DNA of 64,000 nt, from positions 1 through 64,000 of the forward strand of contig JFLT01000187.1 of assembly GCA_000634195.1 (NCBI GenBank), written 5' to 3'. Both the position numbers and the translations under genes were made by a program. This DNA comes from Prochlorococcus sp. scB243_495D8 (GTDB taxonomy: Bacteria > Cyanobacteriota > Cyanobacteriia > PCC-6307 > Cyanobiaceae). The notes beneath the pieces were generated by a model. It ran no database searches. It saw only the letters and a list, made by a program, of their open reading frames with translations, and had not been told where the DNA came from. Of the stretch, positions 46,344 through 55,931 are shown piece after piece. Positions within the stretch are counted from its first letter, which is position 1; each line of letters begins with the position of its first letter.

Positions 46344-47489
46344 ATGTCCAAAGATATCAAATTTAATTTCTTAAACTCTGATGAAGAAGAAAGATATCAA
46401 AAACATTTGACCCTCAAAGAGATAGGTTATAAGGGTCAACTAAATCTTAAAAACAGCTCAGTATTATGCATTGGAGCAGGTGGGCTTGGTTCTTCCGTTT
46501 TGCTTTATCTAGCTGCAGCAGGAATTGGGAGAATTGGAATAGTTGATAACGATCAAGTTGAAAAGTCTAATCTCCAGAGACAGATAATTCATGAAACAAA
46601 TACTATTGGCAATCTTAAAATTGATTCTGCTCGGGAAAGAATTAAAAAATTCAATCCTAATTGTGAAATATTAACCTTTTCAGAGAGAATTAATCCTAAA
46701 AATGCTCTTGAATTAATAAAGGAGTTTGATGTTATTTGTGATTGCTCGGATAACTTTGGAACAAGATATTTAATAAATGATTCATGCCTGATATTAAATA
46801 AACCCCTAGTCTTTGGAAGTGTACAAGGCTTTGAAGGACAAGTGAGTGTTTTCAATTTATATAAAAATAGTCCTAATTTAAGAGACTTACTTCCAGAATC
46901 GCCTTCAAAAAATGCTGCTCCTAGTTGTGCAGAATACGGCGTTGTGGGTGTTTCAACAGGTTTAATAGGAATTCTTCAGGTTAATGAGATTATCAAAATC
47001 ATTTTAAAAAAAGGTGAAATTTTAGATGGGAAGATTTTAATTTTTGATCTATTGAATATGAGTATGAAAAAATTACATCTAAAAAGTGATCATTTAAATA
47101 AACCAATAAAAAATCTGTCTCAGTTTGAAGGCTTTTATAATAACGATGAATATTGTGAGAAAAACGATGAAATTAATAGTATTAATGCTAATGATTTTAA
47201 TAGTTTATACAAAGCAAAACCCAACCAAATTCTTTTAATAGATGTTAGAGAAAATGAAGAGTTTTCTACATCTGCAATAGAAGGATCTATCTCAATTCCC
47301 CTAAGTCATTTGAACCAAGAATCTGACTTAAAATTTATTCAAAAAGAAAGTTTAAATAAAGAGGTTTTTACTATATGTAAATCGGGTAAACGTTCTGAAA
47401 AAGCTTCAAGAATCTTGTCTAAATTCAAAATTCAGTCAAGGTCTATTGAAGGTGGTATTGAAAAGGTAAAAAAAATTTTTTGCAATTAA
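46344..47489 (+). CDS. moeB: MoeB/ThiF-type adenylyltransferase with C-terminal rhodanese domain
   Basis: A 381-residue E1-like enzyme. The ATP-binding motif is IGAGGLGSSVLLYLAAAG, the metal/ATP site CDCSDNFGTRY, and the conserved Cys region PSCAEYGVVG. The C-terminal rhodanese domain has the active loop ICKSGKRSEKA. The zinc-binding CxxC pairs of E. coli MoeB are missing (PNLRDLLPE in place of a CxxC). It activates and thiolates a carrier protein; in this lineage a role in thiamine or tRNA thiolation is as likely as molybdopterin synthesis. Confidence 0.88.
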   Translation: MSKDIKFNFLNSDEEERYQKHLTLKEIGYKGQLNLKNSSVLCIGAGGLGSSVLLYLAAAGIGRIGIVDNDQVEKSNLQRQIIHETNTIGNLKIDSARERIKKFNPNCEILTFSERINPKNALELIKEFDVICDCSDNFGTRYLINDSCLILNKPLVFGSVQGFEGQVSVFNLYKNSPNLRDLLPESPSKNAAPSCAEYGVVGVSTGLIGILQVNEIIKIILKKGEILDGKILIFDLLNMSMKKLHLKSDHLNKPIKNLSQFEGFYNNDEYCEKNDEINSINANDFNSLYKAKPNQILLIDVRENEEFSTSAIEGSISIPLSHLNQESDLKFIQKESLNKEVFTICKSGKRSEKASRILSKFKIQSRSIEGGIEKVKKIFCN

Positions 47490-47502
47490 TTTTTAAGAAT
47501 AG

Positions 47503-48663
47503 TTAGTAATCTACACCTCTTTTCAAATCAACTCCCACGTTTGCGTAATGCTTATGACAAACCATTTCAGAGTAAACATCAGCAAGTTCAAAGTATGAAG
47601 GTTCATTTTTACACCTTCCAGTAATTACAACTTCTGTATCTGCTGGTTTTTTTAAAAGCGTTTGATGTATTGATTCCACAGGTAGCAACTCTAAATCAAC
47701 AGTTGGATTCAATTCATCTAAAATGATTGTTTTGTACAAGCCAGACAAAATAGCAGCTTTAGCAATTTCCCATGCTCTTTCAGCCTCAACATAATCAATT
47801 GGTTGTTGCTGACCTCTCCATACGATGGCATCTCTCCCTGAACGTAAATGATCTACTAAATGAGGGTAACTTTCTCTCAAAGCTTCTATGGCAGCATCTT
47901 CGGTATAACCATTGCCACCTTTTAACCACTGCAATATTAATACTCTATGACTTTTATCTTGAGATATTCCTTTACCGATAGCTTGAAGAGCTTTACCAAG
48001 TGCACTTGTGGATTTACCCTTTCCTTCACCCGTATAAATCTCAATTCCACCACTAGAACTACTGTTACTGGTTTGTTCTGATAAGTCTCCTATAAAACGT
48101 GGTCTCATTTCTGAATGGAGTTGAGATATTCTTACCAAGGAGGACGGAGCTGCCCTTCCAGTAATAATTATTTCTAATCCATCTGGACGATTTTGAAGAG
48201 AATCAACTACTTCCTTGATATCAAGCATTCCTAAATCAAGAACTGGATTCAACTCATCTAGTACAACTACAGAATAAAGAGAACTAGCAATTGCTCCTTT
48301 AGCAATATTCCAACCTCTTTCAGCCTCACCAACATCAAACCTTGTAACTTGGTCAGCAGTAAAGAATTCGGATCTTCCCGTCCTTACATGGTCGATTAAA
48401 TGTGGAAACCCTCTTTGTAGAGCTTCTATGGCTGAATCCTCGTCATATGGTCTTTCTGGGCCTTTTAAAAATCTTAGAAGTAAAACTCTTGACTGTCTTT
48501 TTTCGCATATTCCTAATCCTATTGTCCTGAGAACTACTCCCAATGCAGCCTGACTTTTTCCCTTACCCTCCCCATCATAAATATGCAATTGACCCTTTGA
48601 TCTCTCTTGACTGTCACTTGCTGTGACAATTCCAATTCCTCTATTTCTACTCGTATTCGTCAA
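47503..48663 (-). CDS. cobO: Tandemly duplicated cob(I)yrinic acid a,c-diamide adenosyltransferase
   Basis: A 386-residue protein with two complete CobO/CobA-like P-loop domains. Domain 1 starts QLHIYDGEGKGKSQAALG and domain 2 IEIYTGEGKGKSTSALG; each then has a PHL(I/V)DH(V/L)R(T/S)GR segment, an EAERxWxIAKxAI helix, the VVLDELNP or IILDELNP strand and a VITGR or IITGR turn. They are joined by a Ser-rich linker near residue 200. CobO adenosylates the corrin ring in B12 synthesis. Both P-loops look intact. Confidence 0.9.
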   Translation of the reverse strand: MTNTSRNRGIGIVTASDSQERSKGQLHIYDGEGKGKSQAALGVVLRTIGLGICEKRQSRVLLLRFLKGPERPYDEDSAIEALQRGFPHLIDHVRTGRSEFFTADQVTRFDVGEAERGWNIAKGAIASSLYSVVVLDELNPVLDLGMLDIKEVVDSLQNRPDGLEIIITGRAAPSSLVRISQLHSEMRPRFIGDLSEQTSNSSSSGGIEIYTGEGKGKSTSALGKALQAIGKGISQDKSHRVLILQWLKGGNGYTEDAAIEALRESYPHLVDHLRSGRDAIVWRGQQQPIDYVEAERAWEIAKAAILSGLYKTIILDELNPTVDLELLPVESIHQTLLKKPADTEVVITGRCKNEPSYFELADVYSEMVCHKHYANVGVDLKRGVDY

Positions 48664-48705
48664 TTGAACAAAATTAATAAATTTAATCTAAGATATAGAT
48701 AAGAA

Positions 48706-48727
48706 TATTATTAAATATTTAATAATA
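48706..48727. repeat. 22-bp perfect palindrome in the cobO/larE divergent spacer
   Basis: An all-A/T exact palindrome whose first half is TATTATTAAAT. It lies between the divergent starts at 48663 and 48772. It could be a regulator site, but base composition makes chance a real possibility. Confidence 0.45.
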
Positions 48728-48771
48728 AATTCAACCTATTCATAGGTAATTTGAATTTTAAAGTAATTAGC

Positions 48772-49596
48772 ATGTTCAATCAACTAGAAATTCTCTCTGA
48801 TGAACAAAGTGAAAAGCTTTATACAATTAGAAAATACATTAAGAATCTAAAAAGTGTTTGTATTGCTTATTCCGGAGGAGTTGACAGTACATTGGTAGCA
48901 TCATTAGCATTCGAGCAATTAGGTAGCAAAGCAATTGCTATAACTGGTATTTCTCCTGCATTATCCAATACTCTTCGTGAAGAAGCAAGAAGGCAAGCAA
49001 AATGGATTGGAGTAAAGCATTTAGAAATTAAAACATCAGAATTAGACCAATCAAGTTATAGTAAAAATCCTAAAGATAGATGCTTTGCATGCAAAAAAGA
49101 GCTTCATAAACATACAACCTACCTCTCAAAAAAACTTAATTACAAAGTTGTTTTAGATGGAGTAAATCTGGATGATCTTAAAGATTACAGACCGGGAATA
49201 CAAGCCTCAAAACAAGCAGGAGTAATCTCTCCCCTCGCAAAATTTAAAGTTTCAAAACAAGACATAAGGGATATATCAAGAGCATTGGGTTTTCCTTGGT
49301 GGGATAAACCTGCTCAACCTTGCTTATCATCAAGATTTCCTTATGGCCATGAAATAACAAGTGAGAGGCTAAAAATGGTTGAGAAAGCAGAAGAATACCT
49401 TAAAGAATATGGATTATCGGAGGTTAGAGTTAGATGCCAAGGCTCAACTGCAAGAATAGAAATTCCCAAAGATGAATTAAAGCATTTTTTTAACAAATAT
49501 AATTTTAGTGAGTTAGTTCAATATTTTTATAATTTAGGATTTAATTGCACAAGTTTAGATCTTGAGGGACTAGTAAGCGGAAAATTAAATAGGTAA
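48772..49596 (+). CDS. larE: LarE-type ATP-dependent sulfur transferase
   Basis: A 274-residue protein from the ATG of MFNQLEILSDEQ; a TTG at 48751 could add seven residues. The PP-loop is CIAYSGGVDSTLVASLAF. Three cysteines fit the [4Fe-4S] form of LarE: the pair in DRCFACKK and the one in PAQPCLSSRFPYG. LarE donates sulfur to the nickel-pincer nucleotide of lactate racemase-like enzymes; no larA, larB or larC lies nearby. Confidence 0.88.
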   Translation: MFNQLEILSDEQSEKLYTIRKYIKNLKSVCIAYSGGVDSTLVASLAFEQLGSKAIAITGISPALSNTLREEARRQAKWIGVKHLEIKTSELDQSSYSKNPKDRCFACKKELHKHTTYLSKKLNYKVVLDGVNLDDLKDYRPGIQASKQAGVISPLAKFKVSKQDIRDISRALGFPWWDKPAQPCLSSRFPYGHEITSERLKMVEKAEEYLKEYGLSEVRVRCQGSTARIEIPKDELKHFFNKYNFSELVQYFYNLGFNCTSLDLEGLVSGKLNR

Positions 49597-49601
49597 TTTT
49601 G

Positions 49602-50036
49602 TCAAAGAACCGTTCTGATCTGTTTAGGGACTTCTGAAGGTGGCTTTCGCTCAATAACACGTAAAGAATGTTCTTTAGCGACTAAAGATTCAATTAAATA
49701 TTGACTAGCTAGTTCAGGCATCATATTTTTACCACATGTAAAAATATCAACTGCAGAATAATTAGACTCAGGCCAAGTATGTATTGAAATATGAGATTCA
49801 GCCAGTAATGCAATTGCCGTAACCCCTTGCGGCTCAAATTTATTACTTATCAAATTGAGAACTGTTGCATTTGCCAATTTTGCAGCTCTGTTTAAAGTAC
49901 AGCGCAAAAAGGATTCGTCATTTAATTTTTCGAAATCGCATTTATAAAGTTCCAACAAAAGGTGTTTACTTTGATGACTTAATTTATGATCACCATGAAA
50001 CGAACTTAAAATTTGATTTTTTTTGTAGATTTCCAT
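49602..50036 (-). CDS. speD: S-adenosylmethionine decarboxylase proenzyme
   Basis: A 144-residue pyruvoyl enzyme that makes decarboxylated SAM for spermidine synthesis. The self-cleavage site is between Glu and Ser in AESHISIHTWPE, where Ser becomes the pyruvoyl group. The conserved DIFTCG Cys region follows. An N-terminal extension of about 20 residues precedes the core. Confidence 0.94.
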   Translation of the reverse strand: MEIYKKNQILSSFHGDHKLSHQSKHLLLELYKCDFEKLNDESFLRCTLNRAAKLANATVLNLISNKFEPQGVTAIALLAESHISIHTWPESNYSAVDIFTCGKNMMPELASQYLIESLVAKEHSLRVIERKPPSEVPKQIRTVL

Positions 50037-50088
50037 TCAAGAAATTTATATAAATTTAAGATTAGCTAAAAATTATGCCTTTTAAAAA

Positions 50089-51192
50089 TTATAAGTGAAT
50101 CATTTGTGAAGAGCCTAATAAAGACTGATTAAATTTATCTAGATGCGTCGCACTTATGAAACATTGACTATCTTTACCAACAGAATTTAATAACAAATTT
50201 TGCCTGGTTAAATCTAATTCGGCCAAGACATCATCCAATATAAGTATTGGAGGGACATTTAATGTTTTAGTTAATAAATCTAGCTCAGCCATCTTCAAAG
50301 CCAAGATAAAAGTCCTTTGCTGTCCTGATGAACCATATTTTCTAACTGAAACATTATTAATAAGGAACTCAACGTCATCACGATGAGGGCCAAAATTACA
50401 TTTACCAGTCAATGCTTCTATTGAACGCTGATTTAATAGTTGTTCTGCTATTTTTTTGCTGATAACTTCCTCTTCTTCTTCTTCTGGACTTATATTTTGT
50501 ATCCCCGAAAGATAATTTATGCTTATTTGCTCTTTAGATTTACTTAAATAATTATGCCAATATTCAACATATGGTTTTATTTTTAATAAAGCTCTTCTTC
50601 TTCGTCTAAAAATTCTTGTACTTATTATTGACATTTGAACATCAAAACTTTCAACAATATCTATGGATTGAGTTTTTAAGAAACTTTCCGAACGCCAAAA
50701 ATGACTTCTTTGTTTTAAAAGCCTGTTAAATCTACTTATCAGGTCTAAATAAACTGGTTCTAGCTGAGAAACGACTTTATCAATCCATGTTCTTCGATAA
50801 CTGGGTTCACTTTTAACAATATCAATATCATTAGAACAGAAACATACACTCCGTATATAGTTCTTTATTTCACTCTGTCTTTTCAGGATTGATTCATTGA
50901 CATAAATTCTTTTAGGGCCTTTTCGGAATAAATTTAACTTTAAATCGTCTTTAAAATTTATCTGTCCTATAACTACAGCCATATCACTATCGTTCTCTAT
51001 TAAATCTTTATCACTTAGTGCTCTACTAGATTTTAATTGACTTAAAAATTCAACCGATTCAAGTAAATTTGACTTGCCAATACCATTACAGCCAAGAACA
51101 ATTGCTCTTTGCTCTTCTAAATCAATTTCAAAACTTTTATGGTTCCGAAAATTTCTAATTTTTAATTTATTTAAAAAAATTTTTTTTATGCA
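50089..51192 (-). CDS. recF: DNA replication and repair protein RecF
   Basis: A 367-residue SMC-like ATPase that loads RecA at gaps. The frame is open from ATG at 51192 (MHKKIFLNKLKIRNFRNHKS); a start at the later Met at 50982 would remove the Walker A motif GCNGIGKS (34-41), so the long form is right. Signature and Walker B regions are YGSSGQQRTFILALKMAEL and PILILDDVLAELD. Divergent from tRNA-Arg by 65 bp. Confidence 0.95.
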   Translation of the reverse strand, partial: CIKKIFLNKLKIRNFRNHKSFEIDLEEQRAIVLGCNGIGKSNLLESVEFLSQLKSSRALSDKDLIENDSDMAVVIGQINFKDDLKLNLFRKGPKRIYVNESILKRQSEIKNYIRSVCFCSNDIDIVKSEPSYRRTWIDKVVSQLEPVYLDLISRFNRLLKQRSHFWRSESFLKTQSIDIVESFDVQMSIISTRIFRRRRRALLKIKPYVEYWHNYLSKSKEQISINYLSGIQNISPEEEEEEVISKKIAEQLLNQRSIEALTGKCNFGPHRDDVEFLINNVSVRKYGSSGQQRTFILALKMAELDLLTKTLNVPPILILDDVLAELDLTRQNLLLNSVGKDSQCFISATHLDKFNQSLLGSSQMIHL

Positions 51193-51257
51193 TTCATTAA
51201 TTAAATTAGCTAAGTTTAAATTATTTAGATTTTCTTTAAAGAAATTGAAAAATTAAA

Positions 51258-51331
51258 GGGCATGTAGCTCAGTTGGATAGAGCATCAGATTCCGGTTCTG
51301 AGAGTCGGGGGTTCGAATCCCTCCATGCTCG
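51258..51331 (+). tRNA. tRNA-Arg(CCG)
   Basis: A 74-nt tRNA. The acceptor stem is GGGCATG/CATGCTC with one G-U pair, the anticodon loop TTCCGGT gives CCG, and the T-loop is GTTCGAATC. CCA is not encoded. Confidence 0.96.
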
Positions 51332-51342
51332 TAAAATGATTT

Positions 51343-51789
51343 TTAAAGTTTATATCCCATTACTCTTATTCCATTTGGATCTAGTATAAATCCATTTTCC
51401 TCTAGACTCATAAAAGAAGATACTGGAGCCTGGACAGAAATGCTGCATCCAGGCATTTCTCTATTTATTTTCTCAAGAGTTACTTTAAGCAATATTGAGT
51501 AATAAAGTTGCTGATTATTATCTGGCCATGCACTTAAATTCCACAAGTTAGCATTCAATCCCCTGTCGGAAGTAACCCTTACAAAGCCATATAATTTTTT
51601 TTTAAATTCATTCTGTATAGTAAAAAAGAAATTACTTTTCTTAATAGCCTCAGAAAGAGGTTTTATTGGAAATGTCTCACAACCACAGTTCGCTAAAAGT
51701 TTGTTAACCTCCTTAGCTAATGGGATTTGAGAAGAGTTGACAAAATAACCTTCTGGAAGAACAAGTTTTTTTTTAGAAAAATATTGCAA
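51343..51789 (-). CDS. Possible GNAT-fold N-acetyltransferase
   Basis: A 148-residue protein. The middle beta-strands YGFVRVTSDRGLNANLWNLS and the C-terminal ENGFILDPNGIRVMGYKL resemble a GNAT core, but the acetyl-CoA loop (R/Q-x-x-G-x-G/A) is not clear. It lies 3 bp downstream of ppc, so it is probably co-transcribed with it. The assignment is weak; a conserved picocyanobacterial protein of unknown role is the safe call. Confidence 0.55.
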   Translation of the reverse strand: MQYFSKKKLVLPEGYFVNSSQIPLAKEVNKLLANCGCETFPIKPLSEAIKKSNFFFTIQNEFKKKLYGFVRVTSDRGLNANLWNLSAWPDNNQQLYYSILLKVTLEKINREMPGCSISVQAPVSSFMSLEENGFILDPNGIRVMGYKL

Positions 51790-51792
51790 TTA

Positions 51793-54759
51793 TCAACCTG
51801 TATTTCTCATGCCAGCTGCTATCCCATTAATAGTTAAAAGTGCTCCCCTCAATAGTTCACTTCTACTGTAAGCTCTTCTAGATTCATCTTTATCTATATA
51901 TTCGCTTATTGGAGGTTGTCTGGTCTGGTCTCTTAGTCTTCTTAGAAGTGAAACCTGCAAAAACCCTAATGGAATAATTGTCTTATTTCTCAAGCTTACG
52001 GATGATTTCAAGTCTTTATCGGATTCTAGGAGCTTATTTTTACCAGTAATTTCAAGTATCAAAGATTTAGTAAGATTAAATTCTTTAGAAATTACTTCAA
52101 AAATATCATCAAAAGACCCTTTATTTTCTGCACTTCCAAGAGTATCAACATAGTATCTAGCAACTTCTAAATCAACCTTAGATAATGTCATTTCTACCTT
52201 AGATATGAGCATCCTAAAAAATGGCCATCTTTGATGCAGAACTCTTAATAATTCAATTTGTTGTGGATCTGAATTTAATTCAGATGACAATGCAGTACCT
52301 ACTCCAAACCAACTTGGCAAAAGAAATCTACTTTGTGTCCAACCAAATACCCATGGAATAGCTCTTAAACTTGATAAATCTTTTGCACCTTTTTTTCTTC
52401 TAGCAGGCCTACTCGATATCTGTAATTTACTAATTTCTTCTATTGGAGTTACCTCTTGAAAGAAATTTAACAAATCAGGATTCTCATGAACTAATTTTCT
52501 GTAATGAGACCTTGATGTTTCTGCTAACCTAGTCATTAATTGATTCCATTCTGGAGTAGCATCAAGCCTATTGTTGACCAAACTATTTTGAATTACAGCT
52601 GTAGTAACAGTCTCAAGATTGTACAAAGCCAGTTCGGGAAGACTATATTTAGAGGCTAAAACTTCCCCTTGTTCTGTTATTTTTATTCGCCCTTTTAAAG
52701 TGCCGCTTGGTTGAGCCAATATCGCCTGATAAGCTGGTCCTCCTCCTCTCCCTACAGAACCACCTCTTCCATGAAAAAGTCTTAGCAATATGTTATTTCT
52801 ACTTGAGAGATTTTGAAGAGCTATTTGGGCTCTATGAATTTCCCAATTACTAGAAACAAACCCGGAATCTTTATTGCTATCAGAATATCCAAGCATTAAT
52901 TCTTGCAGAGGTTTAAGAGATTCTCCTACTTTTGGCAATAATGATCTATAGAAATCTAATTTAAACAACTTTTCCATGACTTCTGGTGCTCTTTTAAGGT
53001 CTTCCACAGTTTCAAAGAGAGGAACAACTAATAATTTTGACTTTTGAGAATTTTGATCAAGAAGTCCCATTTCTTTTGCGAGTAAGAGAACTTCAAGCAA
53101 ATCAGATGCACTATGACTCATTGAAATTACATAAGAATGGCAAATGCGACTTCCAAATTCTTGCTGTAGTCTCTTAACCATTTTAAAAACTGAAAAGGTT
53201 TCTTCTGTAGTTTTTGTCCAGTTAACGTCAGATGGAATTAGAGGCCTTTTAGTATTTAATTCGTCTATAAGCCATTTAATTTTCTGTTCCTCAGACATTT
53301 GGTCATATTGAACAGATAAATCAAGATAATTTGTAAGCTCTTGTATAGCGTCACTATGCCTTGTACTCTCTTGACGAATATCTAAACTTGCTAATGAAAA
53401 TCCAAAAATATGAACTTGAGTAAGTAAGGTGTTTACAGACTCACAAGTTAAATCTGTACTAATCAAGCTATTCTTAATTAGTTCGAGATCATAAGTAAAT
53501 TCGTTTACTGATTTGTAATATAAGTTTTCAACTTTATCTAGATTTTTGTTATCTATTTCTCCTTCTAAGGCAAATTTCCACCCACTATCAGCTAATAAAT
53601 TATTTCTTTCTTGTGTCAACCTTAATTTTTCTAAAATATAACTTAATTTCAATCTGTAGGGTTCTGATCTATACCTTGTAGCTCTAGCTTCATATATTTC
53701 AGGGAACTTCACCCTGTCAGTTTCAAGTGACTCTAATAGAGAGGAACTAACTTGACTCCATTGCATCGAGACACTTAATTGATCTCTAAGATTAGAAGTC
53801 GCAATAATATATCTTTCCAACATCAACTGCCTTTGGTAGCATGCAGTTCTCCATGTTATCTCAGGAGTGACCGATGGGTTGCCATCCCTATCAGAGCCTA
53901 CCCAAGAACCGAAGTTACAAAAAGATTCAGAGGGCATCTGAACATCTGGATAATTTTCGGTGAGTGCTTCAGCGATTCTGCCCCTCAATTGAGGCATCGC
54001 ATTAAATAAAACTTGCTGAAAATAATGCAAGGCATAATCAACCTCGTCTAAGACTGAAGGTTTAAATTGGTGCAATTCATCTGTTCTCCACCAAAGTCTA
54101 ACTTCCTCTTTTAATTGGGTTTTGAGAGAATTTTTTTCTTCTTTTGTTAAAAATTGCTCAATCTGTATTTTTTTTAACAAATTTGCTACTCTTGTTTGCT
54201 TATGTCTAATCGTATGTCTTACTATCTCTGTCGGATGTGCAGTAAAAACTAAACGAATATCCATTTCCTGCAACAACTCTTCTAATTTTCCTGGTGGTAC
54301 ATTTAATTTCCTCAACCTGTAAAATAATTCTCTAAAAGTTACTGGAGCATTTTGCCTAGCCAATGCTGGTGCAAAAGGATCAAGATTGTCGGGCGATTTT
54401 TGAACATCCTTGTTGGTAAAGCTTTGTATATATCTATCTTCCTCAACTCTTTGTTCCAAAATATTAACGAGTTGAAAATACAACGAAAACGCCCTTGCTG
54501 CTGCTATGGATTCTGCTAAATCCATAGAATTTACAATATCAACTATTTCATTCTTAAATGTTTTTGAACTATCGCCATCAATTTGTTTTGAATAACTTAA
54601 TTCTTTAAGCTGTATCAATCTCTCTGCTTGATTATCAGGGCATTCTTCCCTGAGCACAGATTCCCATAGATCTTCAATTAGAAGACGATTTTTATCAAGT
54701 GGATCGTTGTTACTTATGAGATCCACGTTATTATTTTTTATCTGTCGAAAAGATTCCAT
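51793..54759 (-). CDS. ppc: Phosphoenolpyruvate carboxylase
   Basis: A 988-residue anaplerotic enzyme making oxaloacetate from PEP and bicarbonate. Catalytic regions are [17 protein letters not shown] with the active-site His, [16 protein letters not shown], and [19 protein letters not shown]. It ends in the invariant AAGMRNTG. The full length is normal for cyanobacteria. A GNAT-like gene follows at once. Confidence 0.98.
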   Translation of the reverse strand: MESFRQIKNNNVDLISNNDPLDKNRLLIEDLWESVLREECPDNQAERLIQLKELSYSKQIDGDSSKTFKNEIVDIVNSMDLAESIAAARAFSLYFQLVNILEQRVEEDRYIQSFTNKDVQKSPDNLDPFAPALARQNAPVTFRELFYRLRKLNVPPGKLEELLQEMDIRLVFTAHPTEIVRHTIRHKQTRVANLLKKIQIEQFLTKEEKNSLKTQLKEEVRLWWRTDELHQFKPSVLDEVDYALHYFQQVLFNAMPQLRGRIAEALTENYPDVQMPSESFCNFGSWVGSDRDGNPSVTPEITWRTACYQRQLMLERYIIATSNLRDQLSVSMQWSQVSSSLLESLETDRVKFPEIYEARATRYRSEPYRLKLSYILEKLRLTQERNNLLADSGWKFALEGEIDNKNLDKVENLYYKSVNEFTYDLELIKNSLISTDLTCESVNTLLTQVHIFGFSLASLDIRQESTRHSDAIQELTNYLDLSVQYDQMSEEQKIKWLIDELNTKRPLIPSDVNWTKTTEETFSVFKMVKRLQQEFGSRICHSYVISMSHSASDLLEVLLLAKEMGLLDQNSQKSKLLVVPLFETVEDLKRAPEVMEKLFKLDFYRSLLPKVGESLKPLQELMLGYSDSNKDSGFVSSNWEIHRAQIALQNLSSRNNILLRLFHGRGGSVGRGGGPAYQAILAQPSGTLKGRIKITEQGEVLASKYSLPELALYNLETVTTAVIQNSLVNNRLDATPEWNQLMTRLAETSRSHYRKLVHENPDLLNFFQEVTPIEEISKLQISSRPARRKKGAKDLSSLRAIPWVFGWTQSRFLLPSWFGVGTALSSELNSDPQQIELLRVLHQRWPFFRMLISKVEMTLSKVDLEVARYYVDTLGSAENKGSFDDIFEVISKEFNLTKSLILEITGKNKLLESDKDLKSSVSLRNKTIIPLGFLQVSLLRRLRDQTRQPPISEYIDKDESRRAYSRSELLRGALLTINGIAAGMRNTG

Positions 54760-54812
54760 ATAATTATTATGTCACAAGTAAAAATGTTCAGATCAAATAT
54801 TTATTTAAATAA

Positions 54813-55931
54813 TCAAACATTCTTGGACTCATTCCTAATCATATCTTCGATAGAAATTTTCATTATCTGCTCAATAGAAAGACCTTGTTCGTATTGATTT
54901 ATCCATTTCATAGATTGATTTCCTTCTTCAAGCACTTTATAGATAGGATCTAAAAGATGTCTCATACCAAAATCGTCTGCTGTGGATGATAAATCTGATA
55001 ATAAGTTTTGAATCCATTCTCTACAAATAATTTTTCTTCCATCTTGCCAGTGAATTAACTCTGAATTCAAACTATTTTTAGCAGCATTTACTTCATTTTG
55101 ATCACATATTTCTGATAATTCATCCATAGAAAAAATACTGGCATTTAAAGGATCTAAGGTATTTATATTTTCAAAAAGATTTAAAATCCTTAGTTCTATC
55201 ATGGCCGTTATCCCTAAAAGCAGATTAATATCATGGACAAAATCACAAATTCTTAATTCCAAACGATCAAGAATTAAAGGTCTTTGGGGACCATTTGGTC
55301 GGATTGAAGACCAAAAATGCCTTATATTTTGCATGTTTTTATTAGATATATTTTCATCTATCCAATCTATATAAGAATTATGATTTACAAAAAAAGGAAC
55401 CCTATTTGGTGTTTTAGGAAATTGGATCCATCTCTGAGAGTGATTATCCGTAATTTTATTATTTAAGAAAGGTGAACTTGCACTTAAGGACAGATATAGA
55501 GCAGCCTCACATCTTATAAGTCTAATAGCTGTAAAAAGCTTATCTAAATTATCTATTCCTATGTTTATATGTACACTTGAAGTTGCAATAGATATTCCAT
55601 AATTATCTTGAATAAATTGATGATATACATTGTCAATATCAGATCTTTGAAATTGAATATCGTGTTTAAAACAAAGAGTGGATGAAGGAATGATTGTTAA
55701 ATTTTTAGTATTTAACCACTTTCTTAACTTTTTTCTTGGATTTATTAATTTCTCATATAAAAACTTGTAGTCTTTTTCAGGTGTTGTTATGTATTCAACA
55801 TTTCTGTTATCTGGCTCTTTTACAAAATCAGAAAATTTTTTCTCAATATCAGCCGAAACACCAATATGAGAATCAAAAGAACCAGTAAATAGTTCAACTT
55901 CAAAACCTTTATAAAGATTTTCTTTACTCAT
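54813..55931 (-). CDS. gshA: Glutamate-cysteine ligase, cyanobacterial type
   Basis: A 372-residue enzyme for the first step of glutathione synthesis, of the cyanobacterial GshA family (GCS2-related). Characteristic stretches are GFEVELFTGSFDSHIGVSAD, TSSVHINIGIDNLDKLFTAI and RLELRICDFVHDINLLLGIT. Its start codon directly abuts the trpE stop (55931/55932), so the two are probably co-transcribed. Confidence 0.93.
   Translation of the reverse strand: MSKENLYKGFEVELFTGSFDSHIGVSADIEKKFSDFVKEPDNRNVEYITTPEKDYKFLYEKLINPRKKLRKWLNTKNLTIIPSSTLCFKHDIQFQRSDIDNVYHQFIQDNYGISIATSSVHINIGIDNLDKLFTAIRLIRCEAALYLSLSASSPFLNNKITDNHSQRWIQFPKTPNRVPFFVNHNSYIDWIDENISNKNMQNIRHFWSSIRPNGPQRPLILDRLELRICDFVHDINLLLGITAMIELRILNLFENINTLDPLNASIFSMDELSEICDQNEVNAAKNSLNSELIHWQDGRKIICREWIQNLLSDLSSTADDFGMRHLLDPIYKVLEEGNQSMKWINQYEQGLSIEQIMKISIEDMIRNESKNV

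Noticed and set aside
50983-51192. recF appeared to lack its N-terminus if started at the Met at 50982
   Set aside because: Reading the minus strand codon by codon shows the frame open to ATG 51192, with an intact Walker A; recF is complete, not truncated.
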